From an uncultured Agathobacter sp. (lineage in GTDB: Bacteria; Bacillota; Clostridia; Lachnospirales; Lachnospiraceae), in assembly GCA_934316545.1 (NCBI GenBank), contig CAKRDT010000003.1:47670-111669 (forward strand): a stretch of 64,000 bases of DNA, given 5' to 3'. Below, one piece after another: positions 41,620 to 50,749 of the stretch. The number at the start of each line of letters is the position of its first letter. Position 1 is the stretch's first letter. The notes below the pieces were generated by a model. It was given only the letters and a program-made list of their open reading frames with translations, made no database searches and was not told the origin of the DNA. A program made the translations under genes and the position numbers.

Positions 41620-43299
41620 ATGGAAGAAATCAACGGTGGAAATCTGTTTGAACTTTTCTGTGGAATGATTGAGGCGTTTGATTCGTGTATGGATGATTAT
41701 CTGTACGTTCTTGATGTGCCGAACGATCAGTATTACATCTCGAAGAAGGCGATGAAGCGCTTTGCGATTCCGACGTTTATGTTTAAGAATGTATTGGAAA
41801 CACATAAAAAGTTTGTCTACAGGGAAGATGTCAAGCTTCTGGAAGAAGATCTGGCCAGTGTGATGAGCGGTCAGAAACTGGAACATAATCTGACATATCG
41901 ATGGATTGGTTCGGATGGGGAACCAATCTGGATCAACTGCAGGGGGCGTGTCATTCTCGGAACGGATGGAAAACCGCAATATTTGGTCGGATGCATTAAT
42001 GAGGTCGGCACGAAACAGATTGCGGATAATGTCAGCGGATTATTAGAGAGCGTTGCAATCAAGGATGTCTGGAATCTGCAGCATGATAAGATGACGAACG
42101 GATTTGTGCTCCGCATTGGAATTGATGGATTCAAAAGAATCAATGAGAAGTTTGGGGTGGAATACGGAGATTTTGTTCTGCATGAAGTGGCCAATTGTAT
42201 TCTGGGATGTATCAATACGCATCAGAAGGTATATCGTGTGGCAGATGAGTTCCTGATCATTGATCCGTCTGATGGGGAACCAAAAGCTGCTAAAAGGTTG
42301 TATCGAAAGATACGCAGCGAGGTGGATCAGATTATACGCAGAGATAACTATCGGACATTCTTTACGATTTCCGGCGGTGTGATCAGTGGCGAAGCGTTGG
42401 GGCGGATCGATTACAATGAATTGCTGAAATACAGTCAGTTTGCATTAAGTGAGGCAAAAATCCGCGGCAAGAATCAGGTTTACTATTTTCAGGAGGAAGA
42501 TTATGAGCGGTTTCTGCGGCGCAGAAAAATTCTTGTTGAGCTGCGTAAAGCGGTATCCAATGATTTTAAAGGATTTGATGTGTATTTTCAGCCGATCATC
42601 ACAAGCGGCGGATGCAATCTGTTTGCGGCAGAGAGCCTGCTTCGTTTCCGGACTTCTGAGAAAGAAGCTGTCTTTCCGGTGGAGTTTATTCCGATTCTGG
42701 AGGAGAGCGGACTGATCATTCCGGTTGGAAGATGGGTGCTTTACCAGGCTTTGGAAATGTGTGCGGAATGTCAGAAAATCCGACCGGAGTTTAAGGTAAG
42801 TGTTAATCTTTCTTATGTGCAGATTTTGAAGAGCAATTTCTTTAAGGATGTGGTGGAAGGGCTTAAAAAGTATCAGCTTCGTCCGGACAGCCTGATCATT
42901 GAATTGACGGAGAGTGGATATGTCGAGAATTCTCCGGCGGTCCATAAATTGTGGCGGCAACTGAAGGATTATGGGGTTATGATCGCAATCGACGATTTTG
43001 GAACCGGGTATTCGAATTTGCAGTCGATCGCTAATCTGATGCCAAATATCATCAAACTGGATCGTGGATTTACGGTAAAGGCACTCAATAATGTATATGA
43101 GCATCAATTGATGGATCAGATTATTCAGCTGTTTCACAGTGTGGAACTGAAGGTATGCGTGGAAGGCGTTGAGACGAGTGAAGAACTGACAGAAATTGAG
43201 AGACTGGCTGCGGACTGCATACAGGGATATTATTATGGTAAACCGTGTGAAAAGCAGACTTTTTATAATACGTTTGTTGAAAAGAAAGCGGATGAGTAA
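41620..43299 (+). CDS. Cyclic-di-GMP phosphodiesterase: PAS-like, degenerate GGDEF, EAL
   Basis: 559 residues from the ATG at 41620 (AAAGGGG upstream; GTG at 41602 is poorer). A PAS-like domain (~20-130; YRWIGSDGEPIWINCRGRVI) is followed by a GGDEF domain whose signature is changed to VADEF (YRVADEFLII), so it should not synthesise c-di-GMP and may only bind GTP. The EAL domain keeps the catalytic set: E in AAESLLRF, N in VNLS, E in ELTES, DDFGTGYSN, K in IKLDRGF, E in EGVET and Q in QGYYYGKP. Predicted to degrade c-di-GMP. Its terminator overlaps the stop codon. Confidence 0.85.
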   Translation: MEEINGGNLFELFCGMIEAFDSCMDDYLYVLDVPNDQYYISKKAMKRFAIPTFMFKNVLETHKKFVYREDVKLLEEDLASVMSGQKLEHNLTYRWIGSDGEPIWINCRGRVILGTDGKPQYLVGCINEVGTKQIADNVSGLLESVAIKDVWNLQHDKMTNGFVLRIGIDGFKRINEKFGVEYGDFVLHEVANCILGCINTHQKVYRVADEFLIIDPSDGEPKAAKRLYRKIRSEVDQIIRRDNYRTFFTISGGVISGEALGRIDYNELLKYSQFALSEAKIRGKNQVYYFQEEDYERFLRRRKILVELRKAVSNDFKGFDVYFQPIITSGGCNLFAAESLLRFRTSEKEAVFPVEFIPILEESGLIIPVGRWVLYQALEMCAECQKIRPEFKVSVNLSYVQILKSNFFKDVVEGLKKYQLRPDSLIIELTESGYVENSPAVHKLWRQLKDYGVMIAIDDFGTGYSNLQSIANLMPNIIKLDRGFTVKALNNVYEHQLMDQIIQLFHSVELKVCVEGVETSEELTEIERLAADCIQGYYYGKPCEKQTFYNTFVEKKADE

Positions 43300-43314
43300 T
43301 TCATCCGCTTTTGG
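43286..43314 (+). terminator. Terminator overlapping the EAL gene stop codon
   Basis: AAGCGGATGA (43286-43295) pairs with TCATCCGCTT (43301-43310), loop GTAAT containing the stop, followed by TTTT. Confidence 0.7.
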
Positions 43315-43365
43315 TGTCTTTGGTGCTATTTCAATCTGCCCATATGGTGCGCTAGGCTATGTAAC

Positions 43366-43746
43366 TTAATCGTTCGTTTGCAGAATGCCGCCGACATGGG
43401 ATTTGATTGCAGCGAAACTTTCCGCACTGATAACATGTTCAATACGGCATGCGTCCTCGGCAGCAATCTCCGGATCTACACCTAATCGGGTCAGACATTC
43501 GGTGAGTAATTCGTGACGCTCGTAGATCATTTCGGCGATTTCGCGTCCGGTATCGGTCAGATAGATGAAGCCGGCATCGGTTACGGTAATCTGGTTCTTT
43601 TCACGTAGATTCTTCATAGCGATGCTCACACTGGATTTCTTAAAACCCAGTTCATTGGCGATATCAACGGATCGTACGACCGGAAGCTTCTTACTTAATA
43701 TGAGAATGGTCTCTAAATAGTTTTCTGATGATTCATTACTGTGCAT
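43366..43746 (-). CDS. DtxR/MntR-family metal-dependent repressor
   Basis: 126 residues: an N-terminal winged helix (ENYLETILILSKK, VDIANELGFKKSSVSIAMKN) and the metal-binding dimer domain with ERHELL, and DACRIEHVIS, equivalent to the DtxR/MntR ligand region. The SH3-like third domain of DtxR is absent, as in MntR-sized members. The metal is probably iron or manganese. It is divergent from a small Cys-rich membrane protein whose promoter carries a DtxR-like palindrome. Confidence 0.85.
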   Translation of the reverse strand: MHSNESSENYLETILILSKKLPVVRSVDIANELGFKKSSVSIAMKNLREKNQITVTDAGFIYLTDTGREIAEMIYERHELLTECLTRLGVDPEIAAEDACRIEHVISAESFAAIKSHVGGILQTND

Positions 43747-43850
43747 TTTTACCCTCCAACTGCTCGTATGGAACGTAGCGTTCTGCTACATAGTTAAAAT
43801 TATAACATAAGTAGAGAAAATGTGCCAGTAAAAAACTCTTAATAAAGTTG

Positions 43851-43882
43851 TTGACAACTAATGGCAGTTAGTGTATACTAAC
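43851..43882 (+). promoter_or_regulatory. Promoter with DtxR-like operator upstream of the small Cys-rich protein
   Basis: TTGACA (43851-43856), 17-bp spacer, TATACT (43874-43879). GTTAGT-GTAT-ACTAAC (43867-43882), a perfect inverted repeat, covers the -10. It resembles DtxR-type boxes and is the likely target of the adjacent repressor. Confidence 0.65.
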
Positions 43883-43939
43883 AACGAATCAGAAAAAAAC
43901 GTATGCATGGGTCGTCCTGTTTTGAAAGGAGTGGTTGTA

Positions 43940-44077
43940 ATGTTAGCTACAGCAATTGTATTGGTTATACTGGCTGTCGTAGTTGCACTTGCTGCTAAAA
44001 GTCTTATAAAAGATAAAAAAAATGGGAAATCCATATCTTGTGGCGGTGACTGCAAACACTGTCACGGATGCCATTAA
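43940..44077 (+). CDS. FeoB-associated-type Cys-rich small membrane protein
   Basis: 45 residues from the ATG at 43940 (AAAGGAGTGG upstream; an earlier in-frame ATG at 43871 lies over the -10 box and cannot be used). One membrane helix (ATAIVLVILAVVVALAAK) and a Cys/His tail (SCGGDCKHCHGCH). This resembles the small Cys-rich proteins usually encoded next to feoB, though no feoB lies in this window. The divergent DtxR-type repressor and the operator suggest metal-regulated expression. Confidence 0.7.
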   Translation: MLATAIVLVILAVVVALAAKSLIKDKKNGKSISCGGDCKHCHGCH

Positions 44078-44094
44078 TGAAATGTTCAACGACG

Positions 44095-44121
44095 AAAAGA
44101 CCGGCTGCATCCGGTCTTTTT
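44095..44121 (+). terminator. Terminator after the Cys-rich protein gene
   Basis: AAAAGACCGG (44095-44104) pairs with CCGGTCTTTT (44111-44120). Confidence 0.8.
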
Positions 44122-44162
44122 GGCGTGATGCACTATTTGTTAGAACTTTACGGGAACACTGC

Positions 44163-44191
44163 TTGAATCGGTTTTAGAGGCATGATATAAT
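44163..44191 (+). promoter_or_regulatory. Promoter of the ABC exporter operon
   Basis: TTGAAT (44163-44168), 17-bp spacer, TATAAT (44186-44191). Confidence 0.6.
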
Positions 44192-44236
44192 TTTTCGTTG
44201 GACAAAATAAGAAGGGATTCTAAGAAGGAATATATC

Positions 44237-45994
44237 ATGAAAAAATTACTGGTTTATCTGAAAAACTATAAAAAAGAATGTGTTCTCGCACCTCTTTTTA
44301 AGCTGTTGGAGGCTTCGTTTGAATTGATCGTGCCTTTGGTTATGGCTGCCATCATTGATCGTGGTATTGCGGCAGCGGATCGCCCATATGTTTTTAAGAT
44401 GGGTGGGGTACTTGTCTTGTTAGCCCTGATTGGATTGACCTGTTCGATCACGGCACAGTACTTTGCCGCTAAGGCTGCTGTAGGTTTTGCTACAAAGCTG
44501 CGGTATTCACTTTTTTCCCACATTGAAACCTTATCATTTTCCGAGATGGATACGGTTGGAAGTTCTACCCTGATCACCCGTATTACAAGTGATATTAATC
44601 AGGTACAGTCCGGTGTAAACATGGTGTTACGCCTTTTTTTGCGGTCACCGTTTATCGTATTCGGAGCCATGATCATGGCGTTTACCGTGAACGTAAAGGC
44701 TGCATTTGTGTTCGTTGTGACCATTCCGCTTCTTTCCGTTGTCGTTTTTTCCGTTATGCTGGCAAGTATTCCTTTATTTAAAAAAGTCCAGCAAGGTCTG
44801 GATCAGGTGCTGGGGCATACGAGGGAGAACTTAGAGGGAGCCCGTGTGATTCGTGCATTCAATAAGGAGAAGGATGAGGCCGAAGCGTTTTATGCAAGCA
44901 ATCATTTCCTGACAAATATGCAGCTTGTGGTCGGACGGATTTCGACACTGATGAATCCGTTGACGTATATCATTATCAACTGTGCAACGATTGCGGTTAT
45001 ATGGGTTGGAGGCAAGCAGGTGTATGGCGGCATCATTACGCAGGGTGAAGTTGTAGCGCTTGTAAATTACATGTCGCAGATTCTGGTTGAGCTTGTAAAG
45101 CTTGCAAATCTGATTATATTGATCAATAAAGCCATCGCTTGTGGAAATCGTATCGAGGAAATTTTTGAGACAAAGTCTTCGGTTGTGAATTCTGCGGAAA
45201 AACAGGAGGATCAGCCATACACCGGAGAGGATGCGGTGGTATTTTCGCATGTATCCATGTCTTATGCATCGACTTCGGAGGAAGCGCTTACCGATATTGA
45301 TTTTGTGGCAAAGAAGGGAGAAACGATCGGCATCATCGGCGGCACCGGATCCGGTAAGTCGTCCGTCGTCAATCTGATTCCCCGTTTCTATGATGCATCA
45401 AAGGGAAGTGTGTCCGTTGACGGCAGAGATGTCCGCGATTATGATCTGACCGAACTTCGCGATAAAATCGGAGTTGTCATGCAGAAAGCGGTATTATTCC
45501 AGGGGACGATCGCAGAGAATCTGCGCTGGGGAAAACCGGATGCCACGGACGATGAACTGTGGCACGCGATTGAGGTGGCACAGGCAACGGATGTGGTGGA
45601 TGGAAAAGAGGGACGATTGGATTATCGGATCGAGCAGGACGGGCGGAATCTTTCCGGCGGACAGAAACAGCGTCTTACCATTGCCCGTGCAGTGGTAAAA
45701 AATCCGGATATCTTAATTCTGGATGACAGCGCTTCTGCATTGGATTTTGCAACGGATGCCAGGCTGCGTGCAGCGCTGCGGGAGATGCAGGGCAATAAGA
45801 CGATCTTTATTGTGTCGCAGCGGACTTCATCGATTCAATTTGCCGATAAGATCCTGTGTCTGGATGATGGACAGGTGGCAGGAATCGGAACACACGATGA
45901 GCTGCTGCGCAACTGTGAGATATACCGTGAGATTTATGAATCGCAGTTTAAGAAAGAAGATTTGGAAAAATCCAAAGAAGGAGGTGCCAGATAA
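44237..45994 (+). CDS. ABC exporter half-transporter with degenerate catalytic site
   Basis: 585 residues from the ATG at 44237 (AGAAGGAA upstream); the TTG at 44198 is less likely. Six membrane helices are followed by an ATPase domain: Walker A GGTGSGKS (near 368), signature LSGGQKQRL, and Walker B LILDDSAS (near 493), where the catalytic Glu after the Walker B Asp is replaced by Asp. This is the non-canonical-site half of a heterodimeric exporter like TM287/288 or BmrCD. The next gene overlaps by one base and supplies the other half. Confidence 0.85.
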   Translation: MKKLLVYLKNYKKECVLAPLFKLLEASFELIVPLVMAAIIDRGIAAADRPYVFKMGGVLVLLALIGLTCSITAQYFAAKAAVGFATKLRYSLFSHIETLSFSEMDTVGSSTLITRITSDINQVQSGVNMVLRLFLRSPFIVFGAMIMAFTVNVKAAFVFVVTIPLLSVVVFSVMLASIPLFKKVQQGLDQVLGHTRENLEGARVIRAFNKEKDEAEAFYASNHFLTNMQLVVGRISTLMNPLTYIIINCATIAVIWVGGKQVYGGIITQGEVVALVNYMSQILVELVKLANLIILINKAIACGNRIEEIFETKSSVVNSAEKQEDQPYTGEDAVVFSHVSMSYASTSEEALTDIDFVAKKGETIGIIGGTGSGKSSVVNLIPRFYDASKGSVSVDGRDVRDYDLTELRDKIGVVMQKAVLFQGTIAENLRWGKPDATDDELWHAIEVAQATDVVDGKEGRLDYRIEQDGRNLSGGQKQRLTIARAVVKNPDILILDDSASALDFATDARLRAALREMQGNKTIFIVSQRTSSIQFADKILCLDDGQVAGIGTHDELLRNCEIYREIYESQFKKEDLEKSKEGGAR

Positions 45995-47754
45995 TGCAGT
46001 CAAAGGAGCAGAGACAGGGACAGCTTGTTACATTAAAAAAAGTTCTTCATTATATGAAGCATTATATTCCGCTTCTCGTATTGTCAATTATTTTGGCAAC
46101 GATCAGTGTGGCACTGACGTTGTATTTTCCGATTCTTACAGGTAAAGCAATTGATCTGATACTCGCCAAAGGCAAAGTGGATTTTGATGGTATTCTGGTG
46201 CTGGCAAAAGAAGGCGTGATCGTGATCGTAATCACGGCTGCCGCACAGTGGGTCATGAACATGGCCAATAACCGTATGACTTACAATATGGTAAGAGATA
46301 TTCGCAGGGATGCGTTCGACAAAATCGAGAAGCTGCCCCTGGCTTATATTGACAGCCATTCACACGGAGATATGGTCAGTCGTATCATTGCAGACGTGGA
46401 TACGTTTGCGGATGGTCTTCTGATGGGATTTACGCAGCTTTTTACGGGGGCTGCAACAATCGTTGGAACGCTTTTGTTTATGCTTTCCATTCACATCAAG
46501 ATCACACTGGTTGTTGTAATTCTGACACCATTATCGCTTTTTGTGGCAAGCTTTATTGCGAAGCGGACCTATTCGATGTTCCAGCTTCAGTCGAAGACGC
46601 GTGGAGAGCAGACCGCTTTCATTGAAGAGATGATCGGCAATCAGAAAGTGGTACAGGCGTTCAATCATGAGGACGAAGCCTTAGAGGTGTTTGATGAAAT
46701 CAATGAAAGATTACAGAAGTATTCGCTTCGTGCGACCTTCTTTTCGAGCCTTGTCAATCCGAGCACACGTTTCATCAATAGCCTGGTATATGCAGCTGTG
46801 GGAATTACCGGAGCTTTGGCGGTTATTCTTACCGGAGGGGCATTTTCTGTTGGAAGTCTGTCCTGTTTCTTATCGTATGCCAATCAGTATACCAAGCCGT
46901 TTAATGAAATCTCCGGCGTTGTTACGGAGCTTCAGAATGCGCTGGCATGTGCGGCACGCATTTTTGAACTGATTGAAGAACCTGCAGAGAAACCGGATGA
47001 TGCGGATGCGTATGTTCTTGAGTCGGCAGATGGAACGGTTGATATCGATCATGTATATTTCTCCTATGTCCCGGATCAGCATCTGATCGAAGATTTTAAT
47101 CTTCATGTAGAGCAGGGACAGCGTATTGCAATCGTAGGACCAACCGGATGCGGTAAGACAACATTGATCAATCTGTTGATGCGCTTTTATGACACGAATT
47201 CCGGTAAGATTGAAGTCAGTGGCCATGATATCGGGCATATGACAAGGCAGAGCCTTCGCGCCAGCTATGGTATGGTACTGCAGGAAACATGGCTGAAAAA
47301 GGGTACGATTCGTGAAAATATCTGTATGGGGAAACCGGATGCGACAGAAGAAGAGATGATTGCCGCAGCAAAGGCCTCGCATGCGCATAGCTTTATCAAA
47401 CGTCTGCCGAATGGATATCAGACTTTGATCACAGAGGACGGCGGCAACCTGTCGCAGGGACAAAAGCAGCTTCTTTGTATTACAAGGGTTATGCTTTGTC
47501 TGCCGCCGATGCTGATTCTCGATGAGGCAACCTCTTCGATTGATACGCGAACGGAGATCCGGATCCAGAAGGCTTTCCTGACGATGATGCAGGGAAGAAC
47601 AAGCTTCATTGTCGCACATCGTTTGTCGACGATCCGTGAGGCGGATGTGATTCTTGTGATGAAGGATGGCAAGATCATTGAGCAGGGAGATCACGAGACA
47701 TTGCTTGCACAGAATGGTTTCTATGCCAATCTGTATAACAGCCAGTTTGCTTAA
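45994..47754 (+). CDS. ABC exporter half-transporter, catalytic partner
   Basis: 586 residues: six membrane helices, Walker A GPTGCGKT (near 382), signature LSQGQKQLL and canonical Walker B LILDEATSS with the catalytic Glu. The TAA of the previous gene and this ATG share a base, so the two are translationally coupled. Together they should form an asymmetric heterodimer exporting drugs or lipids. The signature LSQGQ, not LSGGQ, again fits such pairs. A terminator follows. Confidence 0.85.
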   Translation: MQSKEQRQGQLVTLKKVLHYMKHYIPLLVLSIILATISVALTLYFPILTGKAIDLILAKGKVDFDGILVLAKEGVIVIVITAAAQWVMNMANNRMTYNMVRDIRRDAFDKIEKLPLAYIDSHSHGDMVSRIIADVDTFADGLLMGFTQLFTGAATIVGTLLFMLSIHIKITLVVVILTPLSLFVASFIAKRTYSMFQLQSKTRGEQTAFIEEMIGNQKVVQAFNHEDEALEVFDEINERLQKYSLRATFFSSLVNPSTRFINSLVYAAVGITGALAVILTGGAFSVGSLSCFLSYANQYTKPFNEISGVVTELQNALACAARIFELIEEPAEKPDDADAYVLESADGTVDIDHVYFSYVPDQHLIEDFNLHVEQGQRIAIVGPTGCGKTTLINLLMRFYDTNSGKIEVSGHDIGHMTRQSLRASYGMVLQETWLKKGTIRENICMGKPDATEEEMIAAAKASHAHSFIKRLPNGYQTLITEDGGNLSQGQKQLLCITRVMLCLPPMLILDEATSSIDTRTEIRIQKAFLTMMQGRTSFIVAHRLSTIREADVILVMKDGKIIEQGDHETLLAQNGFYANLYNSQFA

Positions 47755-47806
47755 GGTAAGGTTGTAATGTAAAATCGGCTATGCATGGAATAAAACGATT
47801 GTATGA

Positions 47807-47842
47807 AAAACGGATACCTGGGAATTGGTATCCGTTTTGTGC
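47807..47842 (+). terminator. Terminator after the ABC exporter operon
   Basis: AAAACGGATACC (47807-47818) and GGTATCCGTTTT (47827-47838), a perfect 12-bp stem; self-complementary ends allow use by the convergent gene as well. Confidence 0.8.
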
Positions 47843-47876
47843 TTCTTTTATGAAATTGTAACTGCTAAGTAAAAAC

Positions 47877-49370
47877 TTAATTCTCTTCCTTGTCAGGATC
47901 CTTGTAAGAATATGCGTTGGAAATCTTGCAGTTTTCGGTAATCAATGTGACCGGATCGCGATAGAATGCGATGACAGGTGTGCCGATTTCGAGTGTCTTA
48001 TAAAGCTTTTTTGCAATCGACGGAGGTACATTGATGCATCCGTGTGAACCGGAAGTTTTGTAGATGTCTCCGCCAAACGAGCTGCGCCAGCTGGCATCGT
48101 GAATTCCTACATTATAGGCAAAAGGCATAAAGTATTTTACCTTGGAAGCGTAGTTCTCACCAACTAGTGTGGCATCCTTTTGTTTGTAGACGATTTTAAA
48201 CAGACCATCCGGTGAACCGTTTTTCTTTGCAATGTTACCGGAAACAATATCCGTTTCTACAATCAGTTTTCCTTCCTTGTAATACCACAGATGCTGCTTT
48301 GTGTAATCAATCTCTACATAGGTGCTGCCGATATCATCAAGACCACTCTGGCAGGCGGTCTGTTCGTAGACCGGTTCACGTTCGACCGGAGTACCGCCGC
48401 TTAGGTCTTCTTTCAGCCGGGCGGCTTCTTTGGTCTTGTTAATTACCCATCCGTAATCGCCGCCACCGATTTTGACGGTATCTCCGGAAGAAGTCTTGAA
48501 ATCACGAACGTCTCCGTATGTATTGTAGGTGCTGGCAAGATGCTGCACAAACTGTGTAAGCTTTTCTTCGCTCAGCGTTACGGTTCCGTCCCCGCTGATA
48601 TTGAGCATATGAAGAATGGTTTTGGAATCGAGATTTTCATCGACTCCATCAATCTGATAGTGCACGGTGGAAGAGGTGTATCCGGTGATCTGATCCATCG
48701 TGTCGCGGATTGTGCTGTCGGAGGCATGAACCGCAGGTTCTTCATAGCAGGAATCGGAGAGCGTGAGAGCAGCCTCCTGATGATCGACTGCCTGTGTGAT
48801 CTCCTGTAAGATCTCATCACGGATCGGTGCATTGCCGTCTACCTCATCGATAACCTTTGCATCGTCTCCCGACAAATCGATGCGTGCATCCTCCGGCTGC
48901 GTGATATAATCCGGATCAAAAATTTCAAGACTGTCAACGAGACGTTTAAGAGAAGCTTCATCATAGGAAAAGGAGCGGTTCATATCATAACGGTGCGTTT
49001 TAAAAATATTTACAGGCCAGGTAAAACCGTTTTGTTTATCCAGGAGTGCCTGTTCCTCGCCGGCCGCTTCATATTGGTAATTGAAGTCGGGACCGGCAAT
49101 ATGAAACCTGTTGCCTTTGCGGTCAAGAACCGTCAGAAGATAAGTGCTTGCACCATCCGTATGCTTCTCTGTTACATAATCAGCGGTCTTATTACCGCAG
49201 GCGAGTTCTCCGATGGTTGTCTTTGGAAAAAAGTGATGGTTATAATAGATTCCAAAACCAATGTAGACACCAAGGAGTGCAACGACGCTTCCGGTGAATA
49301 CACCGGAAACGATTTTTTGTAAGCGGCGCCGCTTGCGGCGATTGGCCAAGCTGCCTGTGTTTGCTGCCAT
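47877..49370 (-). CDS. Membrane-anchored L,D-transpeptidase (YkuD) with peptidoglycan-binding-4-like domains
   Basis: 497 residues from the ATG at 49370, correctly spaced from AAAGGATGG; the ATG at 49382 touches that site. A cytoplasmic basic stretch (ANRRKRRRLQK) and one membrane helix (~25-50) anchor it. Residues ~60-340 are PG_binding_4-like. The YkuD domain (~365-480) has the catalytic Cys445 in SHGCINVP. It makes 3-3 cross-links or attaches ligands in peptidoglycan. It is 59 bp downstream of the phosphofructokinase gene in the same direction. Confidence 0.85.
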   Translation of the reverse strand: MAANTGSLANRRKRRRLQKIVSGVFTGSVVALLGVYIGFGIYYNHHFFPKTTIGELACGNKTADYVTEKHTDGASTYLLTVLDRKGNRFHIAGPDFNYQYEAAGEEQALLDKQNGFTWPVNIFKTHRYDMNRSFSYDEASLKRLVDSLEIFDPDYITQPEDARIDLSGDDAKVIDEVDGNAPIRDEILQEITQAVDHQEAALTLSDSCYEEPAVHASDSTIRDTMDQITGYTSSTVHYQIDGVDENLDSKTILHMLNISGDGTVTLSEEKLTQFVQHLASTYNTYGDVRDFKTSSGDTVKIGGGDYGWVINKTKEAARLKEDLSGGTPVEREPVYEQTACQSGLDDIGSTYVEIDYTKQHLWYYKEGKLIVETDIVSGNIAKKNGSPDGLFKIVYKQKDATLVGENYASKVKYFMPFAYNVGIHDASWRSSFGGDIYKTSGSHGCINVPPSIAKKLYKTLEIGTPVIAFYRDPVTLITENCKISNAYSYKDPDKEEN

Positions 49371-49429
49371 AAAAGCTTCCATCCTTTCTTTAGGGAAAAC
49401 TTGAAAGCACATCGCCTGCCACAAGCTGT

Positions 49430-50668
49430 TTATGCGTGTGGCTTTAAGTGGGAAACCGGCATATAGACAGGTATTCCGTCCTGATAGACGATGGATACTT
49501 CTCCCTGAATCAGTGGTTTTAAGTATTCGTTTAATTCCGGCATGATATCGTTGCCGGCTTTGTTGATCCATTCGCGGGGAATGGATTTGGCTTCGTTTGC
49601 AATACCGGCGATCGGAGCATGATCATAACGGACTGCATAAGGGGTATTGGATACCCGTTCGAGTGTGACCATGCTTGCAGTAACTCCTTCTTCGGCGAGG
49701 GAGACTGCCTTGCTGCCGAGTGCAAACGATTCATCGAGATCCGTCTTGGATGCCAGGTGTGCTGCGCAGCGCTGAAGAACATTTACTTCAACGGATCGAA
49801 CCTTAACGCCGATATTTTCTTTGACCAGAAATTCAAGTGCTTTTCCGGCACCGGAGAGCTGCTGGTGGCCAAACTGGTCGGCAACGGCCTTCGAAGAGGT
49901 AATATAATCGCCATTCTTATCGCGGATGCCTTCGGATACCGCAACGATGACATTGTTGAGTGTTTTGAGCTTCTCGCGGATATCTGTTAGAAACTGATCC
50001 TTGTCAAACGGTGTTTCCGGAAGATAGATCAGGTGCGGAGCGGTATTGTAACTGTTGCGGGCCAATGCTGCCGATGCGGTAAGCCATCCGGCATCGCGTC
50101 CCATGATTTCGACGATGGTAACGCTTTTGACCGCATAGATAAAGGTGTCGTGTGCTACTTCAAGCATCGTGCCTGCAATATATTTGGCTGCGGAACCAAA
50201 TCCCGGAGTGTGATCAATCATGCAAAGATCGTTATCGATTGTCTTTGGAATGCCGATAATACGTATATCACTGTTGATTTTTGACGCGTAATCGGATAAC
50301 TTAAGAACCGTATCCATGGAATCATTGCCGCCGATATAGAAAAATGCTTTGATGTTCATTCGGGCAAACTGGTTAAATATAAATACATAAGGGGAATCAT
50401 CATCCTTGTAGTTCGGAAGTTTGTGCCGGCAGGAGCCAAGGTACATCGCCGGGGTGACTTTCAGACATTGCAATTTCTCGGCAGAGTCGATGGTCTCACT
50501 GAGATTGAGATAATTTTCATTTAAAATTCCGAGGATTCCGTTGATGGAACCGTAACAGGTGTCATATTTGTCCGAGTGTTGAACTCCGGCAATCACTCCT
50601 GCAAGACTAGCGTTAATTGCTGCGGTTGGGCCTCCGGATTGGGCGACCATACAGTTTGACTGATTCAT
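49430..50668 (-). CDS. Diphosphate-type 6-phosphofructokinase
   Basis: 412 residues, phosphofructokinase fold with VAQSGGPTAAINASLAG, YIGGNDSMDTVLKL, IGIPKTIDNDLC and MGRDAGW. The Lys in PKTIDND (Gly in ATP-dependent enzymes) marks the pyrophosphate-dependent group. The usual GGDDS is GGNDS here. It would phosphorylate fructose 6-phosphate with PPi, reversibly, in glycolysis. AAGGAG precedes the minus-strand ATG. Cofactor use should be regarded as predicted. Confidence 0.85.
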   Translation of the reverse strand: MNQSNCMVAQSGGPTAAINASLAGVIAGVQHSDKYDTCYGSINGILGILNENYLNLSETIDSAEKLQCLKVTPAMYLGSCRHKLPNYKDDDSPYVFIFNQFARMNIKAFFYIGGNDSMDTVLKLSDYASKINSDIRIIGIPKTIDNDLCMIDHTPGFGSAAKYIAGTMLEVAHDTFIYAVKSVTIVEIMGRDAGWLTASAALARNSYNTAPHLIYLPETPFDKDQFLTDIREKLKTLNNVIVAVSEGIRDKNGDYITSSKAVADQFGHQQLSGAGKALEFLVKENIGVKVRSVEVNVLQRCAAHLASKTDLDESFALGSKAVSLAEEGVTASMVTLERVSNTPYAVRYDHAPIAGIANEAKSIPREWINKAGNDIMPELNEYLKPLIQGEVSIVYQDGIPVYMPVSHLKPHA

Positions 50669-50749
50669 TCTGGTAACTCCTTATTCAAGTACTATTGATT
50701 ATGATAAACTCATTGTAGAGGGTTTGAGAGGAAATCGCAAGGGAAAGAC

